DNA from: Nitrospiraceae bacterium | GTDB taxonomy: Bacteria > Nitrospirota > Thermodesulfovibrionia > Thermodesulfovibrionales > UBA9159 | Length of the DNA stretch: 6,997 nt | Direction of reading: 5' to 3' | Assembly: GCA_003453735.1 (NCBI GenBank) | Contig: DMNE01000160.1 | Location: forward strand, 249-7,245 | Shown here: positions 1-6,180 of the stretch, one piece after another | Layout: every line of letters starts with the position of its first letter | How positions within the stretch are numbered: position 1 is the stretch's first letter | The notes under the pieces: generated by a model | The model's input: the letters and a program-made list of their open reading frames with translations, nothing else | Database searches by the model: none | What the model was told of the DNA's origin: nothing | Program-made: the position numbers and the translations under genes

Positions 1-288
1 ATCATCCCTGATCACCGTGAAGCCCTGATCTTTATAAAAGTCTACTGCTTTGCTGGCGGCATCTGTTGTGTGATAATAGTGGTATAGAACTTTCCTCCTC
101 TCGCAATCGAAAAAATCACTCGATCCTTTCTTATAATCGATTGCACCGGGATACGCTTGCACCTCGAACGGCTCTCCGGCCAACGAACAGGTAACGCCTC
201 CTCCCAAAGCTAACACCATAACGACAGCTGCTGCCAGTCGTCTGAAAGGTCTTAGACCTTTCCATGCAATACTCAGCACTTTTTCCAT
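1..288 (-). CDS. Exported protein of unknown function, 3' end outside the window
   Basis: The reading frame starts at ATG 288 and stays open for 96 codons to base 1, so the C-terminus is missing. A textbook ribosome binding site (GGGAGGTGGA) lies just upstream of the ATG. The N-terminus has a basic stretch (around KGLRPFRR, residues 10-17), a hydrophobic core (about 18-32) and a likely signal peptidase I site after Ser-Leu-Ala (35-37). A Cys at 34 lies in GVTC, which is a poor lipobox because the residue before Cys is Thr. The mature part begins near EPFEVQAYPGAIDY and then reads YYHTTDAASKAVDFYKDQGF. This 'YPGA ... Y-T-D ... A-V-x-F-Y-K-x-x-G' pattern is one I associate with small exported domains of unknown function, but I cannot name a family. 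It lies 46 bases after the small membrane protein gene and probably shares its sigma-54 promoter. Confidence 0.8.
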   Translation of the reverse strand, partial: MEKVLSIAWKGLRPFRRLAAAVVMVLALGGGVTCSLAGEPFEVQAYPGAIDYKKGSSDFFDCERRKVLYHYYHTTDAASKAVDFYKDQGFTVIRDD

Positions 289-313
289 GTTCCACCTCCC
301 TGCACATGAAGCG

Positions 314-329
314 GAAGCGGATCCGCTTC
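314..329. repeat. Perfect 16-base palindrome between two cotranscribed genes
   Basis: GAAGCGGATCCGCTTC is its own reverse complement. It lies between the tandem stop codons of the 48-residue membrane protein (TGATGA) and the ribosome binding site of the exported protein. The bases before it (307-314, TGAAGCGG) repeat the left arm and can also pair with 323-330, giving an 8-base stem with an 8-base loop, so two alternative hairpins are possible in the mRNA. There is no T-run after it on the minus strand, so it does not look like an intrinsic terminator. It could be an mRNA processing or stability element, or a protein-binding site. Confidence 0.6.
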
Positions 330-334
330 AGTCA

Positions 335-481
335 TCAAGAAACTATGCCCGTTGCTGCTAGTATCATCAGGCATCCGAAAAAGCCAATACCAAGGAGCGC
401 ATAAGAAAGCAGCATTGTGAAAATAATTATTGTCTCTGTCCTCTGGGAAACTTGTTTTTGAACTCTCTCTCCGTTCGCCAT
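335..481 (-). CDS. Small single-span membrane protein, 48 residues
   Basis: The ATG at 481 is chosen because GGGGGAGGA lies 7 bases before it; a longer frame upstream (from 544) has no such site. The protein has a short charged N-terminus (MANGERVQKQVSQRTET) and then one long hydrophobic segment (about residues 18-45) rich in Ile, Leu, Phe and Gly with a single Cys at 37, ending almost at once in GIVS. This is typical of one-helix membrane peptides with the N-terminus probably in the cytoplasm. It is the first gene after the sigma-54 promoter at 550-565 and is followed by an exported protein, so the two may act together at the envelope. I do not recognise a family. A membrane-active peptide, an anchor or adaptor, or a short subunit of a larger complex are all possible. 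Confidence 0.72.
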   Translation of the reverse strand: MANGERVQKQVSQRTETIIIFTMLLSYALLGIGFFGCLMILAATGIVS

Positions 482-549
482 GTTCGTTCCTCCCCCTGAA
501 TGATTAGCATAACAGTGAGGATTGTACCTCTTGTCTGAAGGCATATCAA

Positions 550-565
550 TGCATACACCATGCCA
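550..565 (-). promoter_or_regulatory. Sigma-54 (-24/-12) promoter for the small membrane protein unit
   Basis: Read on the minus strand the site is TGGCATGGTGTATGCA. It matches the sigma-54 consensus TGGCACG-N4-TTGCA at all but two positions, and the invariant GG and GC are exactly 10 bases apart. The predicted start of transcription is near 539, giving a leader of about 58 bases before the ATG at 481. The nearest coding sequence upstream ends more than 600 bases away, leaving room for activator sites. Confidence 0.7.
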
Positions 566-581
566 ATCTCTCTGATGAAGA

Positions 582-594
582 AAATACTTTGATA
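582..594 (-). promoter_or_regulatory. Possible IHF site upstream of the sigma-54 promoter
   Basis: On the minus strand TATCAAAGTATTT fits the IHF consensus WATCAA-N4-TTR except for the last base. It is about 43-55 bases upstream of the predicted transcription start, between the promoter and the region where a distal activator would bind, which is where IHF often bends DNA at sigma-54 promoters. The motif is degenerate and the stretch is AT-rich, so a chance match is quite possible. Confidence 0.3.
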
Positions 595-618
595 AACAAG
601 AACTATTTTCTTATTCAT

Positions 619-1181
619 TAGGAAGGGTATGGATCGCGCTGGGGAAAAAATCGCGCAGAATGTGCAGAAAGTTTAGCGAATGTGTGCTCACGGATGTTGA
701 AGTTGAGGCAGGCAAGAAGGTCCAAATGAAAGTAAAACCGAATTTTCTTTTTTGGAAGGTTTAGGAGTAGATAACCTATGACCACGAAGACTGCGGTTAC
801 TCTCTCATCATGACAATAATGTGGCGAAAGTATGTTTTTTCACGAACACCGGTTGTATGTCAGAGGGAATCTTAAAAAAGAAACAGCGTTGGTTGCATGG
901 AAAACAAACTTGATTTTGGCGAATCGACAACGGGCTCCACAGCATCACTTGAATAAAACGGAAACAGGCTCTTATCATTTCATGCAGTTTGTCGGAAGTG
1001 ATCACAAGTCTAACATTGTCAGGGAAACGTTCTCTGCCCCACCAGAGATACAGTACAAATACGCTGCGCTACTTTGGACATCAAAGATGCAACAATGAAG
1101 TTTTCTCTGGCCAAGATGGCCGTTGCAGAATACCTGTAACAGCACCATGGAATGTGTAGGTCAACAGTTGCGAGAGTTGTG
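619..1181. other. Intergenic stretch without a convincing gene
   Basis: Between the receiver gene and the promoter region of the small membrane protein, no frame on either strand combines a good ribosome binding site with a recognisable protein. An 88-codon plus-strand frame (832-1098) and a 34-codon one (660-764) exist but lack support. The part nearest the promoter holds a direct repeat, ATCGCGC, at 633-639 and 650-656, which could be part of an activator-binding region. A small inverted repeat GGCCA-AGA-TGGCC lies at 1109-1121. No clear terminator for the receiver unit was found. Confidence 0.5.
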
Positions 1182-1604
1182 TCAGCTTTCCTGGTAAACG
1201 ATGTCCTGGCGGTTGTCACATAGTCTCTTTGTGTTTGCCCTCGAGGCAAACTCATTCACGATCGTATCTCCCATCATTTTAAAACTGAAAGGCTTCTCCA
1301 TGCACTTGAGCACGCCCAGCGCGTGAAGTTTTGTTTTCGCTTCAGCTGTGCAGCTTCCGGTCATCGCAATTGCGGGAATGTGAGGGTGGTTTTTACATGC
1401 GTATGCGAGGAGTTCATAGCCGTCTTTTACCGGCATCTGCAGGTCAGTGAGAATGAAGTCCACCTGAACGGATTTCAGGATTTCGAGCGCTTCCTTTCCA
1501 TTTTCTGCTTTTAGGATTCTCCAGTCTACGAAAGAGATACTAAGCCAGTCCGCCAGTGCATTGAGAAAGCTCTGAGCATCGTCCACAACTAAAACGGTTT
1601 TCAA
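1182..1604 (-). CDS. Stand-alone response regulator receiver protein (CheY-like), 140 residues
   Basis: This is a single receiver domain with no output domain. The acidic pair is Asp8-Asp9 (VVDDAQ), the phospho-acceptor is Asp54 (LTDLQMP), the switch Thr is Thr82 (AMTGS) and the conserved Lys is Lys104 (MEKPF), so all catalytic and switch residues are present. About 20 residues after the last helix (ending near ANTKRLCDNRQDIVYQES) are extra and form no known domain. The start codon is TTG, preceded by AGGAGAAGG. It directly follows the TAA of the upstream Cys-motif gene, so the two are probably translationally coupled. Likely roles are phosphate shuttle or sink in a phosphorelay, or a protein-protein switch. 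It could accept phosphate from the kinase at 3624-5234, but that partnership is inferred only from proximity. Confidence 0.93.
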   Translation of the reverse strand: MKTVLVVDDAQSFLNALADWLSISFVDWRILKAENGKEALEILKSVQVDFILTDLQMPVKDGYELLAYACKNHPHIPAIAMTGSCTAEAKTKLHALGVLKCMEKPFSFKMMGDTIVNEFASRANTKRLCDNRQDIVYQES

Positions 1605-1802
1605 TTAAACCTTCTCCTGTCGATCGGTTGCTCCTAATGCACCGTTGAGGTTAGAACCTTCCATTTCGGACAAATGAAAAAAGAAAGGGCATTGTTTGAA
1701 ACCTTTGTTCATGCAATATTTTGTCACCAAGGAAGAATCGAGGACAAAACCTCCGAATGAACAGCATGTTATAGTCCATCGTCTCAAATAGCAACAGTCC
1801 AC
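1605..1802 (-). CDS. Small cysteine-motif protein, 65 residues
   Basis: A GTG start at 1802 is chosen because GGAGG lies 5 bases before it; GTG 1808 overlaps that site, and TTG 1814 has no purine-rich site upstream. The stop codon TAA directly abuts the TTG start of the receiver gene. The protein has six cysteines: Cys3-Cys4, Cys13-Cys14, Cys30 (in KYC) and Cys38 (in QCPFF). The order 'DCCYLRRW, ITCCSFGGFV, YC, x7, CPFF' resembles short Cys modules I associate with regulatory genes of Deltaproteobacteria and Nitrospirota, where they may bind metal or an iron-sulfur cluster; this is from memory and not checked. The residues after 45 are polar and probably disordered. It has no signal peptide or membrane helix, so it is likely cytoplasmic. 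It sits first behind a sigma-54 promoter. A redox- or metal-responsive partner of the receiver is a reasonable guess, not a demonstrated role. Confidence 0.6.
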   Translation of the reverse strand: MDCCYLRRWTITCCSFGGFVLDSSLVTKYCMNKGFKQCPFFFHLSEMEGSNLNGALGATDRQEKV

Positions 1803-1855
1803 CTGCACCTCCAAAAAATAAATAGATTCATTTGGCTTTTTGCTTCATGTCAATA

Positions 1856-1871
1856 AGCAAAGGTGATGCCA
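1856..1871 (-). promoter_or_regulatory. Sigma-54 (-24/-12) promoter for the Cys-motif/receiver unit
   Basis: Read on the minus strand the site is TGGCATCACCTTTGCT. The -24 element TGGCA and the -12 element TTGCT match the sigma-54 consensus fully, and GG and GC are 10 bases apart. Transcription would begin near 1845, giving a leader of about 43 bases before the GTG at 1802. The stretch from 1872 to the terminator at 2111 offers space for activator binding. Confidence 0.72.
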
Positions 1872-1884
1872 AGCAACTTGCTTG
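1870..1884. repeat. Perfect inverted repeat overlapping the -24 element
   Basis: CAAGCAA-C-TTGCTTG is a perfect 7-base inverted repeat around a single central base. Its left arm shares bases 1870-1871 with the -24 element of the sigma-54 promoter. A protein bound here would compete with sigma-54 RNA polymerase, so it could be a repressor operator; it is too close to the promoter for a usual enhancer. Chance cannot be excluded. Confidence 0.4.
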
Positions 1885-2110
1885 CAGGATCGGAAGTTTT
1901 CCTCTGATGAAATTTCTCCTGGGCTTAATCTAAAGACGTTGGTGATTCATTATCGGCCATGGCACTTAAGCTTACAGGGCCCACCTAGCCAATAATTCCG
2001 ATATGTCCAAGCGGGAGAGAAGAAAATGATTTAGTTAATATCGTAAAGGGGAAAATAAATCGTTATTGCTAATAATCAAGTACTTATACGCATATGTGGG
2101 TTGCGTTGGT
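1885..2110. other. Intergenic stretch between the activator operon terminator and the sigma-54 promoter
   Basis: I see no supported gene here on either strand. It is the expected location of activator-binding sites for the promoter at 1856-1871. Several short palindromes occur (GCCATGGC, TAAGCTTA, GGGCCC, around 1955-1982), but none is long enough to name as a binding site. Confidence 0.45.
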
Positions 2111-2146
2111 CAAAAGGCACATTACCTTTGCTTAGTAACGTGCCTT
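2111..2146 (-). terminator. Rho-independent terminator of the kinase/activator operon
   Basis: On the minus strand AAGGCACGTTAC pairs with GTAATGTGCCTT to form a 12-base stem with one G-U pair and a 9-base loop, followed by TTTTG (the stem's own last two T's and two more). It lies about 80 bases after the stop codon of the activator gene. The plus-strand reading has only TTG after the stem, so the terminator favours minus-strand transcription. It separates the activator operon from the sigma-54 unit downstream. Confidence 0.75.
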
Positions 2147-2228
2147 GCAAGAGACGAAGAGCGCACTACGCGGAAAACCGCAGAGAGTATGCAAAAAGTA
2201 TATAGTTGGGGGAGTATTCTTACCTGTT

Positions 2229-3599
2229 TTAGCTTCGATCGATACAGATATCTTGAGAGGTATCGATTCCGTATTCTCTTATCTTCTCGAAAAGCGTTCT
2301 ATAACTGATATTGAGGACTTCTGCTGTCTTCGTCTTGTTGCCCCTGCTTTTTTCGAGGGCCTCAAGGATCATCCTTCTTTCGAGTTCCGTCACCGCTTCC
2401 TTAAGATGCAGAGAGGAAGCGGCACGTGCCTCAGGTTGTTCATTCATCAAAAAGTCGATACATCCTTCATCGATGATATCCTTGTCTGTTAAGAGAACGG
2501 CTCTTCTCATGACATTCTTCAATTCTCGTATATTGCCTGGCCATGCATGCTTCGTCAATCGAGCTATCGCACTTGAAGTCATTTCCTTTATCTGTTTGTT
2601 TAGCTCTGCGCAGGCCTCAAAGATGAATTTCTGGGCAAAGAGCTGGATGTCTTCGCCCCGTTCTCGCAGAGGAGGGAGGCTGATAATAAATTCACCAAGG
2701 CGGTAAAACAGGTCTTCTCTGAATTCTTTCTTTTGTACACTCAGCTTAATATCGCTATTCGTTGCAGAGAGAATTCGGACGTCTATATCGACAGGGTTTG
2801 TATCGCCGAGGGGATAGACCCTCTTCTTTTCGATAACCGTAAGGAGCTTGCACTGTATGAGAGGAGACATATTCTCGAGTTCATCAAGAAAGATGGTACC
2901 GAAATGTGCAGTTTCAAAATAGCCGATCTTATCCTTCTGTGCGCCGGTAAAGGATCCCTTCTTATAGCCGAAGAGTTCGCTCTCAATAAGGTTATCAGGG
3001 ATCAATCCAATGTCGACGCTCACGAAAGGCTGCCCCGCGCGTTTGCTCATATTCTGAATCGCAGAGGCGACAACCGATTTACCTGTGCCTGTTTCGCCTT
3101 GAATAATCACCGAAAAATCAGTTTCCGCAACCTGACGAATCTCTTTTATAACCTTCCTGATAGCGGGGCTTTTCCCCAGTAGGTGTTCGAGAGAGGATTC
3201 AAGGGCTAAACTGACCTTTGCGATCTCCGCTTGCAAGGTCAGCCTTTCGATCGCCCTCTTTAAAGTGATGATGAGTTTTTCAAATTCTGGCGGCTTGACC
3301 GAAAAATCGTACGCTCCATTCTTTATCGCCTTAACTGCGGTGGGAATGTCCCCATGCGCGGTAAGGATGATAACGGGTACATGGCTGTCGATCTTCTTGA
3401 GCTCCTGCAATATCTCCAGACCGTTCATGCGCGGCATCTGCAGATCAAGAAGGACGGCTTGGGGTCGATCAGCTTTAAAGACTTCTATTGCTTTGAGTCC
3501 GTCAGAAGCCTCCATGAGCGAGAAACCTTCATCCCGCAATACCTCTTTCACGATAGCCCTCAAATCTTCATCATCGTCTACGATCAATATTTTCGCCAT
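2229..3599 (-). CDS. NtrC-family sigma-54-dependent response regulator, 456 residues
   Basis: This is an activator of sigma-54 RNA polymerase with the full three-domain layout. The receiver (about 1-120) has Asp8-Asp9, phospho-acceptor Asp52 (LLDLQMP), Thr80 and Lys102. The AAA+ domain (about 140-372) has Walker A GETGTGKS (168-175), the sigma-54 contact loop as GSFTGA (215-220; the usual form is GAFTGA), Walker B TIFLDE (235-240), sensor I near ATNSD (279-283), arginine-finger region REDLFYR (294-300) and sensor II GNIREL (355-360). A Fis-type helix-turn-helix closes the protein (about 405-442, NKTKTAEVLNISYRTLFEKI). Length is usual for the family. The ATG at 3599 has GGGGGGA 9 bases before it. 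It lies 24 bases after the kinase stop, so kinase and regulator form a two-component pair. The two sigma-54 promoters downstream (1856-1871 and 550-565) are natural targets, though the binding motif is unknown. Confidence 0.97.
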   Translation of the reverse strand: MAKILIVDDDEDLRAIVKEVLRDEGFSLMEASDGLKAIEVFKADRPQAVLLDLQMPRMNGLEILQELKKIDSHVPVIILTAHGDIPTAVKAIKNGAYDFSVKPPEFEKLIITLKRAIERLTLQAEIAKVSLALESSLEHLLGKSPAIRKVIKEIRQVAETDFSVIIQGETGTGKSVVASAIQNMSKRAGQPFVSVDIGLIPDNLIESELFGYKKGSFTGAQKDKIGYFETAHFGTIFLDELENMSPLIQCKLLTVIEKKRVYPLGDTNPVDIDVRILSATNSDIKLSVQKKEFREDLFYRLGEFIISLPPLRERGEDIQLFAQKFIFEACAELNKQIKEMTSSAIARLTKHAWPGNIRELKNVMRRAVLLTDKDIIDEGCIDFLMNEQPEARAASSLHLKEAVTELERRMILEALEKSRGNKTKTAEVLNISYRTLFEKIREYGIDTSQDICIDRS

Positions 3600-3623
3600 C
3601 TGTTTATCCCCCCTTTCCGGTTG

Positions 3624-5234
3624 CTACTCTGTGCCGACAACCTGCTTTTCGTGGTTGTTCAGGGGCAAAGGGAAATAGATCAAGAATTCAGTCCCCCTGC
3701 CTGTCTCTGTTGTGAAATCGATAAAGCCTTTGTGTTGCTCGACTATCCCGAAGACAATGGAGAGCCCGAGGCCAGTGCCTTTACCGGGTTCTTTGGTCGT
3801 AAAAAAGGGCTCGAAGATCTTCTCCCGCGTCTTCTCATCCATACCTGTGCCGGTATCACTTACAGAAATCCGTGCATAGGCGCCTGGCCTTATGAATAAA
3901 CTGCTTACCGGATGTCCTTCAGCAATAGAGACAGCGTCTGTCTTAATCGTAACGACGCCTCCTTCAGGCATCGCGTCCCGTGCATTTGTGCAGAGGTTCA
4001 TCAGGACCTGATCTATCTGAAGCGGATCGGCCAGCACGACAGAAGGTTCGTCGCAGAGTAAGATTTTCACCTCCACGGTGTCTCCCGCAAGACTCTTGAG
4101 CATGGGCATTAGTTTTTTAATTGCCTTATTGATATCCACGGGGCTGAGATGCCCGATCTGTGTTCTACTGAACGTGAGGAGTCCGTGCACGAGACCTCTC
4201 ATCTTAGATAACGACTTCTGCATCTGTTCCGTATACTGCATAAGGGGGAGGTTATCTGTCAATTTCTTCTTCATAATAAAGAGGGAACCCTCTACAGTTG
4301 TCAGGATATTGTTAAAATCATGAGCGATGCCTCTGGCGAGTCTTCCTACCGCCTCCATCTTTTCGGCACGCCTGAGTTTTTCTTCGATCAGAAGTTTTTC
4401 CTCTTCCCTTTTTCTCATGTCTTCTGTCATGGCATTGAAGGCCTCGGCGAGTTTTCCGATTTCATCTTGGGACTCAACGGGAATCTTTTCAGAGGATGTT
4501 CCTTTCCCGAGCAGCCTTACCGTCTCAGCCAGGCGCGTAAGAGGTTTCGTAACACGCCTCAAAATCGTGTAGATAACGATGATGCCTAAAAAGACAAAAA
4601 TGACCCCAATAAGAAGATTCTTGAGAAAGACGCCTCGTACCTCTTTCCGAATGACCTTTCTGTCCAAGCTAATTTTCACATATCCTATAATCTGTTCCAA
4701 TTTTTTGTTTTTGACGACATCGAAATAAAGCGCTTCTCCCATGGAAGAGACGGTCTCGATGGTTACGGGTTTATATACGTTTATGGTATTCTTATCATTA
4801 GTCACTTCCCATGACAAACTGTCGTGTAGTTTCGCTGCAATCTCCTTATCCTCCTGGGTAAGCGCAATTGGAATCTTTTCCTGAGAGAGCGTTTTCTGCT
4901 CCCCGATGAGCTGCCTGTTGTCAACACTGCAGATCTCCACTGCTCGAACTTCTTCCTGGGCTAGCACCCCGTCTGCGGCATCCCTCAGACTATCCCTGTT
5001 TTCCGCGAATACCCCAGTCCTTGAACTGGAAGCGAGAAGTTTAGCGAGAAGCTCTCCTTTTCTAAGCAGGTTCTGCTCGACCTCTCTGGACTGAGAGTAA
5101 ACCGAAAAGAACGTAAATGCCGATGAAACGAGGACGATGAAGGAGACAAAAGCCCGAAAGATCCTCGTGCCGAAGCTTTGGCGAGCAACCAGAAGGAGTG
5201 AAATTTTGTTGAGAAATCTCTTATTGAACCACAT
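3624..5234 (-). CDS. Membrane sensor histidine kinase, 536 residues
   Basis: This is an NtrB-like kinase that would phosphorylate the downstream activator. From the ATG at 5234 it has a transmembrane helix (about 25-47), a periplasmic segment of about 155 residues (48-203), a second helix (about 204-226), HAMP (227-280), a short coiled coil, HisKA with His305 in GIAHDFNN, and an ATPase domain. The ATPase shows the N box (NLCTNARDAM, 413-422), G1 DTGTGM (460-465), F box FEPFFTT (474-480) and G2 GKGTGLGL (484-491), all intact. The periplasmic part (LLAKLLASSSRTGVFAENRDSLRDAA) looks like the helical sensor domains of kinases that often pair with binding proteins; I cannot name its family firmly. 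ATG 5234 is preferred over TTG 5246 because GAGAAAG lies just before it. It overlaps the binding-protein gene by 14 bases, which suggests coupled translation. Confidence 0.95.
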   Translation of the reverse strand: MWFNKRFLNKISLLLVARQSFGTRIFRAFVSFIVLVSSAFTFFSVYSQSREVEQNLLRKGELLAKLLASSSRTGVFAENRDSLRDAADGVLAQEEVRAVEICSVDNRQLIGEQKTLSQEKIPIALTQEDKEIAAKLHDSLSWEVTNDKNTINVYKPVTIETVSSMGEALYFDVVKNKKLEQIIGYVKISLDRKVIRKEVRGVFLKNLLIGVIFVFLGIIVIYTILRRVTKPLTRLAETVRLLGKGTSSEKIPVESQDEIGKLAEAFNAMTEDMRKREEEKLLIEEKLRRAEKMEAVGRLARGIAHDFNNILTTVEGSLFIMKKKLTDNLPLMQYTEQMQKSLSKMRGLVHGLLTFSRTQIGHLSPVDINKAIKKLMPMLKSLAGDTVEVKILLCDEPSVVLADPLQIDQVLMNLCTNARDAMPEGGVVTIKTDAVSIAEGHPVSSLFIRPGAYARISVSDTGTGMDEKTREKIFEPFFTTKEPGKGTGLGLSIVFGIVEQHKGFIDFTTETGRGTEFLIYFPLPLNNHEKQVVGTE

Positions 5235-6120
5235 ATGCTTTCTCAAGGATGGTTTTGTTAATCTCTATCCCGAGTTTCTTCGCAATTGTCTTGTTAATAG
5301 TCAACACTGTTTTCCGTGGAGCTACCTGTGCAGCAATCTGTCCTTTGCTCTTATCGAGGAGTTTCTTCGCGATCTCTCCAGCCTGGAACCCAAGATCAAC
5401 AGGATCAATGCTCAGTGCAGCGAGCGCTCCCATTTCGACATATTTAGCGGCAAAAGTAAAGATCGGTACTTTATTTTGGAAGGAAAAAAGCAGGAGGGAA
5501 TTGACCGTTTCGGCATTTATTACTGTCGTATCAGGAAGCATCCAGAACACATCGATCTTGCCCTGCATGCTCGCTATAAGTGACAGCACATCGCTTGGCT
5601 TGTTAGCCTTCCTAATGATAAGAATAATTCCCTTTGCCAGAGCACCCTGACTTGCTTCCCTGACAAATGATTCTGTTTTTTGGGGGTCATAGATGATGCC
5701 GATTCGTTTTGCAGTAGGTATGAGTTCGAGGATCGTGTCGAGTTGCTTCTCAGGCGAAACAGTCATGCTCACGCCGTAGAAGTTTTGCTTTGCCGTCAGA
5801 GGAGAGGGCAACTGTGGCACCATGGCGTATACAACGGGGATGTTCTTCATCACCTGGGCACCTTGGAAAGCATCCATTCCGATGGCAAAGACAGCATCCG
5901 GATGCAGCTGAGCGATACTCTTCGGTATAGCAGTGCGATCCGATTCCTGGTAGGGTATCTCTTTGATCGTGCAATCGCACGAACTCTCGAAACCCGACAG
6001 CGCATCATCGTAAGGCTTGATATCGGCGCTTTTTATAACCGCAACATCATGGGCCTCTGAGATGATGGGCTGCAATACGAATACGAAGGAGGCCAATAAG
6101 GCAAAAAAAGTGCGCAACAT
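5221..6120 (-). CDS. Exported ABC-type substrate-binding protein (ABC_sub_bind family), 299 residues
   Basis: It belongs to the periplasmic binding proteins of the ABC_sub_bind type (PF04392, which includes TrpX-like proteins). Matching features are GVSMTVSPEKQLDTILELIP (116-135), AKRIGIIYDP (137-146), the Asp-rich WMLPDTTVIN segment (193-202), VEMGALAALSIDPVDLGFQAGE (228-249) and a final INKTIAKKLGI (275-285). ATG 6120 is chosen because it gives a clean signal peptide (MLRTFFALLASFVFVLQPII, cleavage after Ser-Glu-Ala 21-23) and has GGACAAGG just before it; ATG 6159 or TTG 6162 in the same frame would add 13-14 residues but have no ribosome binding site. An unusual Cys48-Asp-Cys50 pair near the N-terminus could form a disulfide. 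No permease or ATPase gene is in the window and the kinase gene overlaps its end, so a ligand-sensing role for the kinase is likely. The ligand is unknown. Confidence 0.9.
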   Translation of the reverse strand: MLRTFFALLASFVFVLQPIISEAHDVAVIKSADIKPYDDALSGFESSCDCTIKEIPYQESDRTAIPKSIAQLHPDAVFAIGMDAFQGAQVMKNIPVVYAMVPQLPSPLTAKQNFYGVSMTVSPEKQLDTILELIPTAKRIGIIYDPQKTESFVREASQGALAKGIILIIRKANKPSDVLSLIASMQGKIDVFWMLPDTTVINAETVNSLLLFSFQNKVPIFTFAAKYVEMGALAALSIDPVDLGFQAGEIAKKLLDKSKGQIAAQVAPRKTVLTINKTIAKKLGIEINKTILEKAYVVQ

Positions 6121-6180
6121 GACCTTGTCCCATTCGAATAGAGTGCAGACGCGTTTCATCAAGGAAAATTAAAGCAATAT

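Noticed and set aside
482..544. N-terminal extension of the small membrane protein to 544
   Set aside because: The ribosome binding site lies inside this extension, directly before ATG 481, and the extension would place the start upstream of the predicted transcript start near 539.
832..1098. 88-codon plus-strand frame in the intergenic stretch
   Set aside because: It has no good ribosome binding site, no recognisable domain, and an unlikely composition. It runs against all neighbouring genes.
1109..1121. Hairpin GGCCA-AGA-TGGCC as terminator of the receiver unit
   Set aside because: The stem is only five bases and no T-run follows on either strand.
1019..1255. 78-codon minus-strand frame overlapping the receiver gene
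   Set aside because: It overlaps the C-terminus of an intact receiver gene in another frame, and its sequence resembles no protein I know.
1837..1853. TTGACA-like -35 box near 1848-1853 as a sigma-70 promoter
   Set aside because: No acceptable -10 element lies 16-18 bases downstream, and the sigma-54 site just upstream is a far better match.
2116..2131. Possible plus-strand sigma-54 promoter (GGCAC ... TTTGC)
   Set aside because: The GG-to-GC spacing is 12 bases instead of 10, and the sequence is fully explained as one arm and the loop of the terminator hairpin.
2733..3182. 149-codon plus-strand frame, and similar long plus-strand frames within 2145-5650
   Set aside because: They lie antisense to intact, domain-complete genes (activator, kinase, binding protein) and are shadows of their codon structure.
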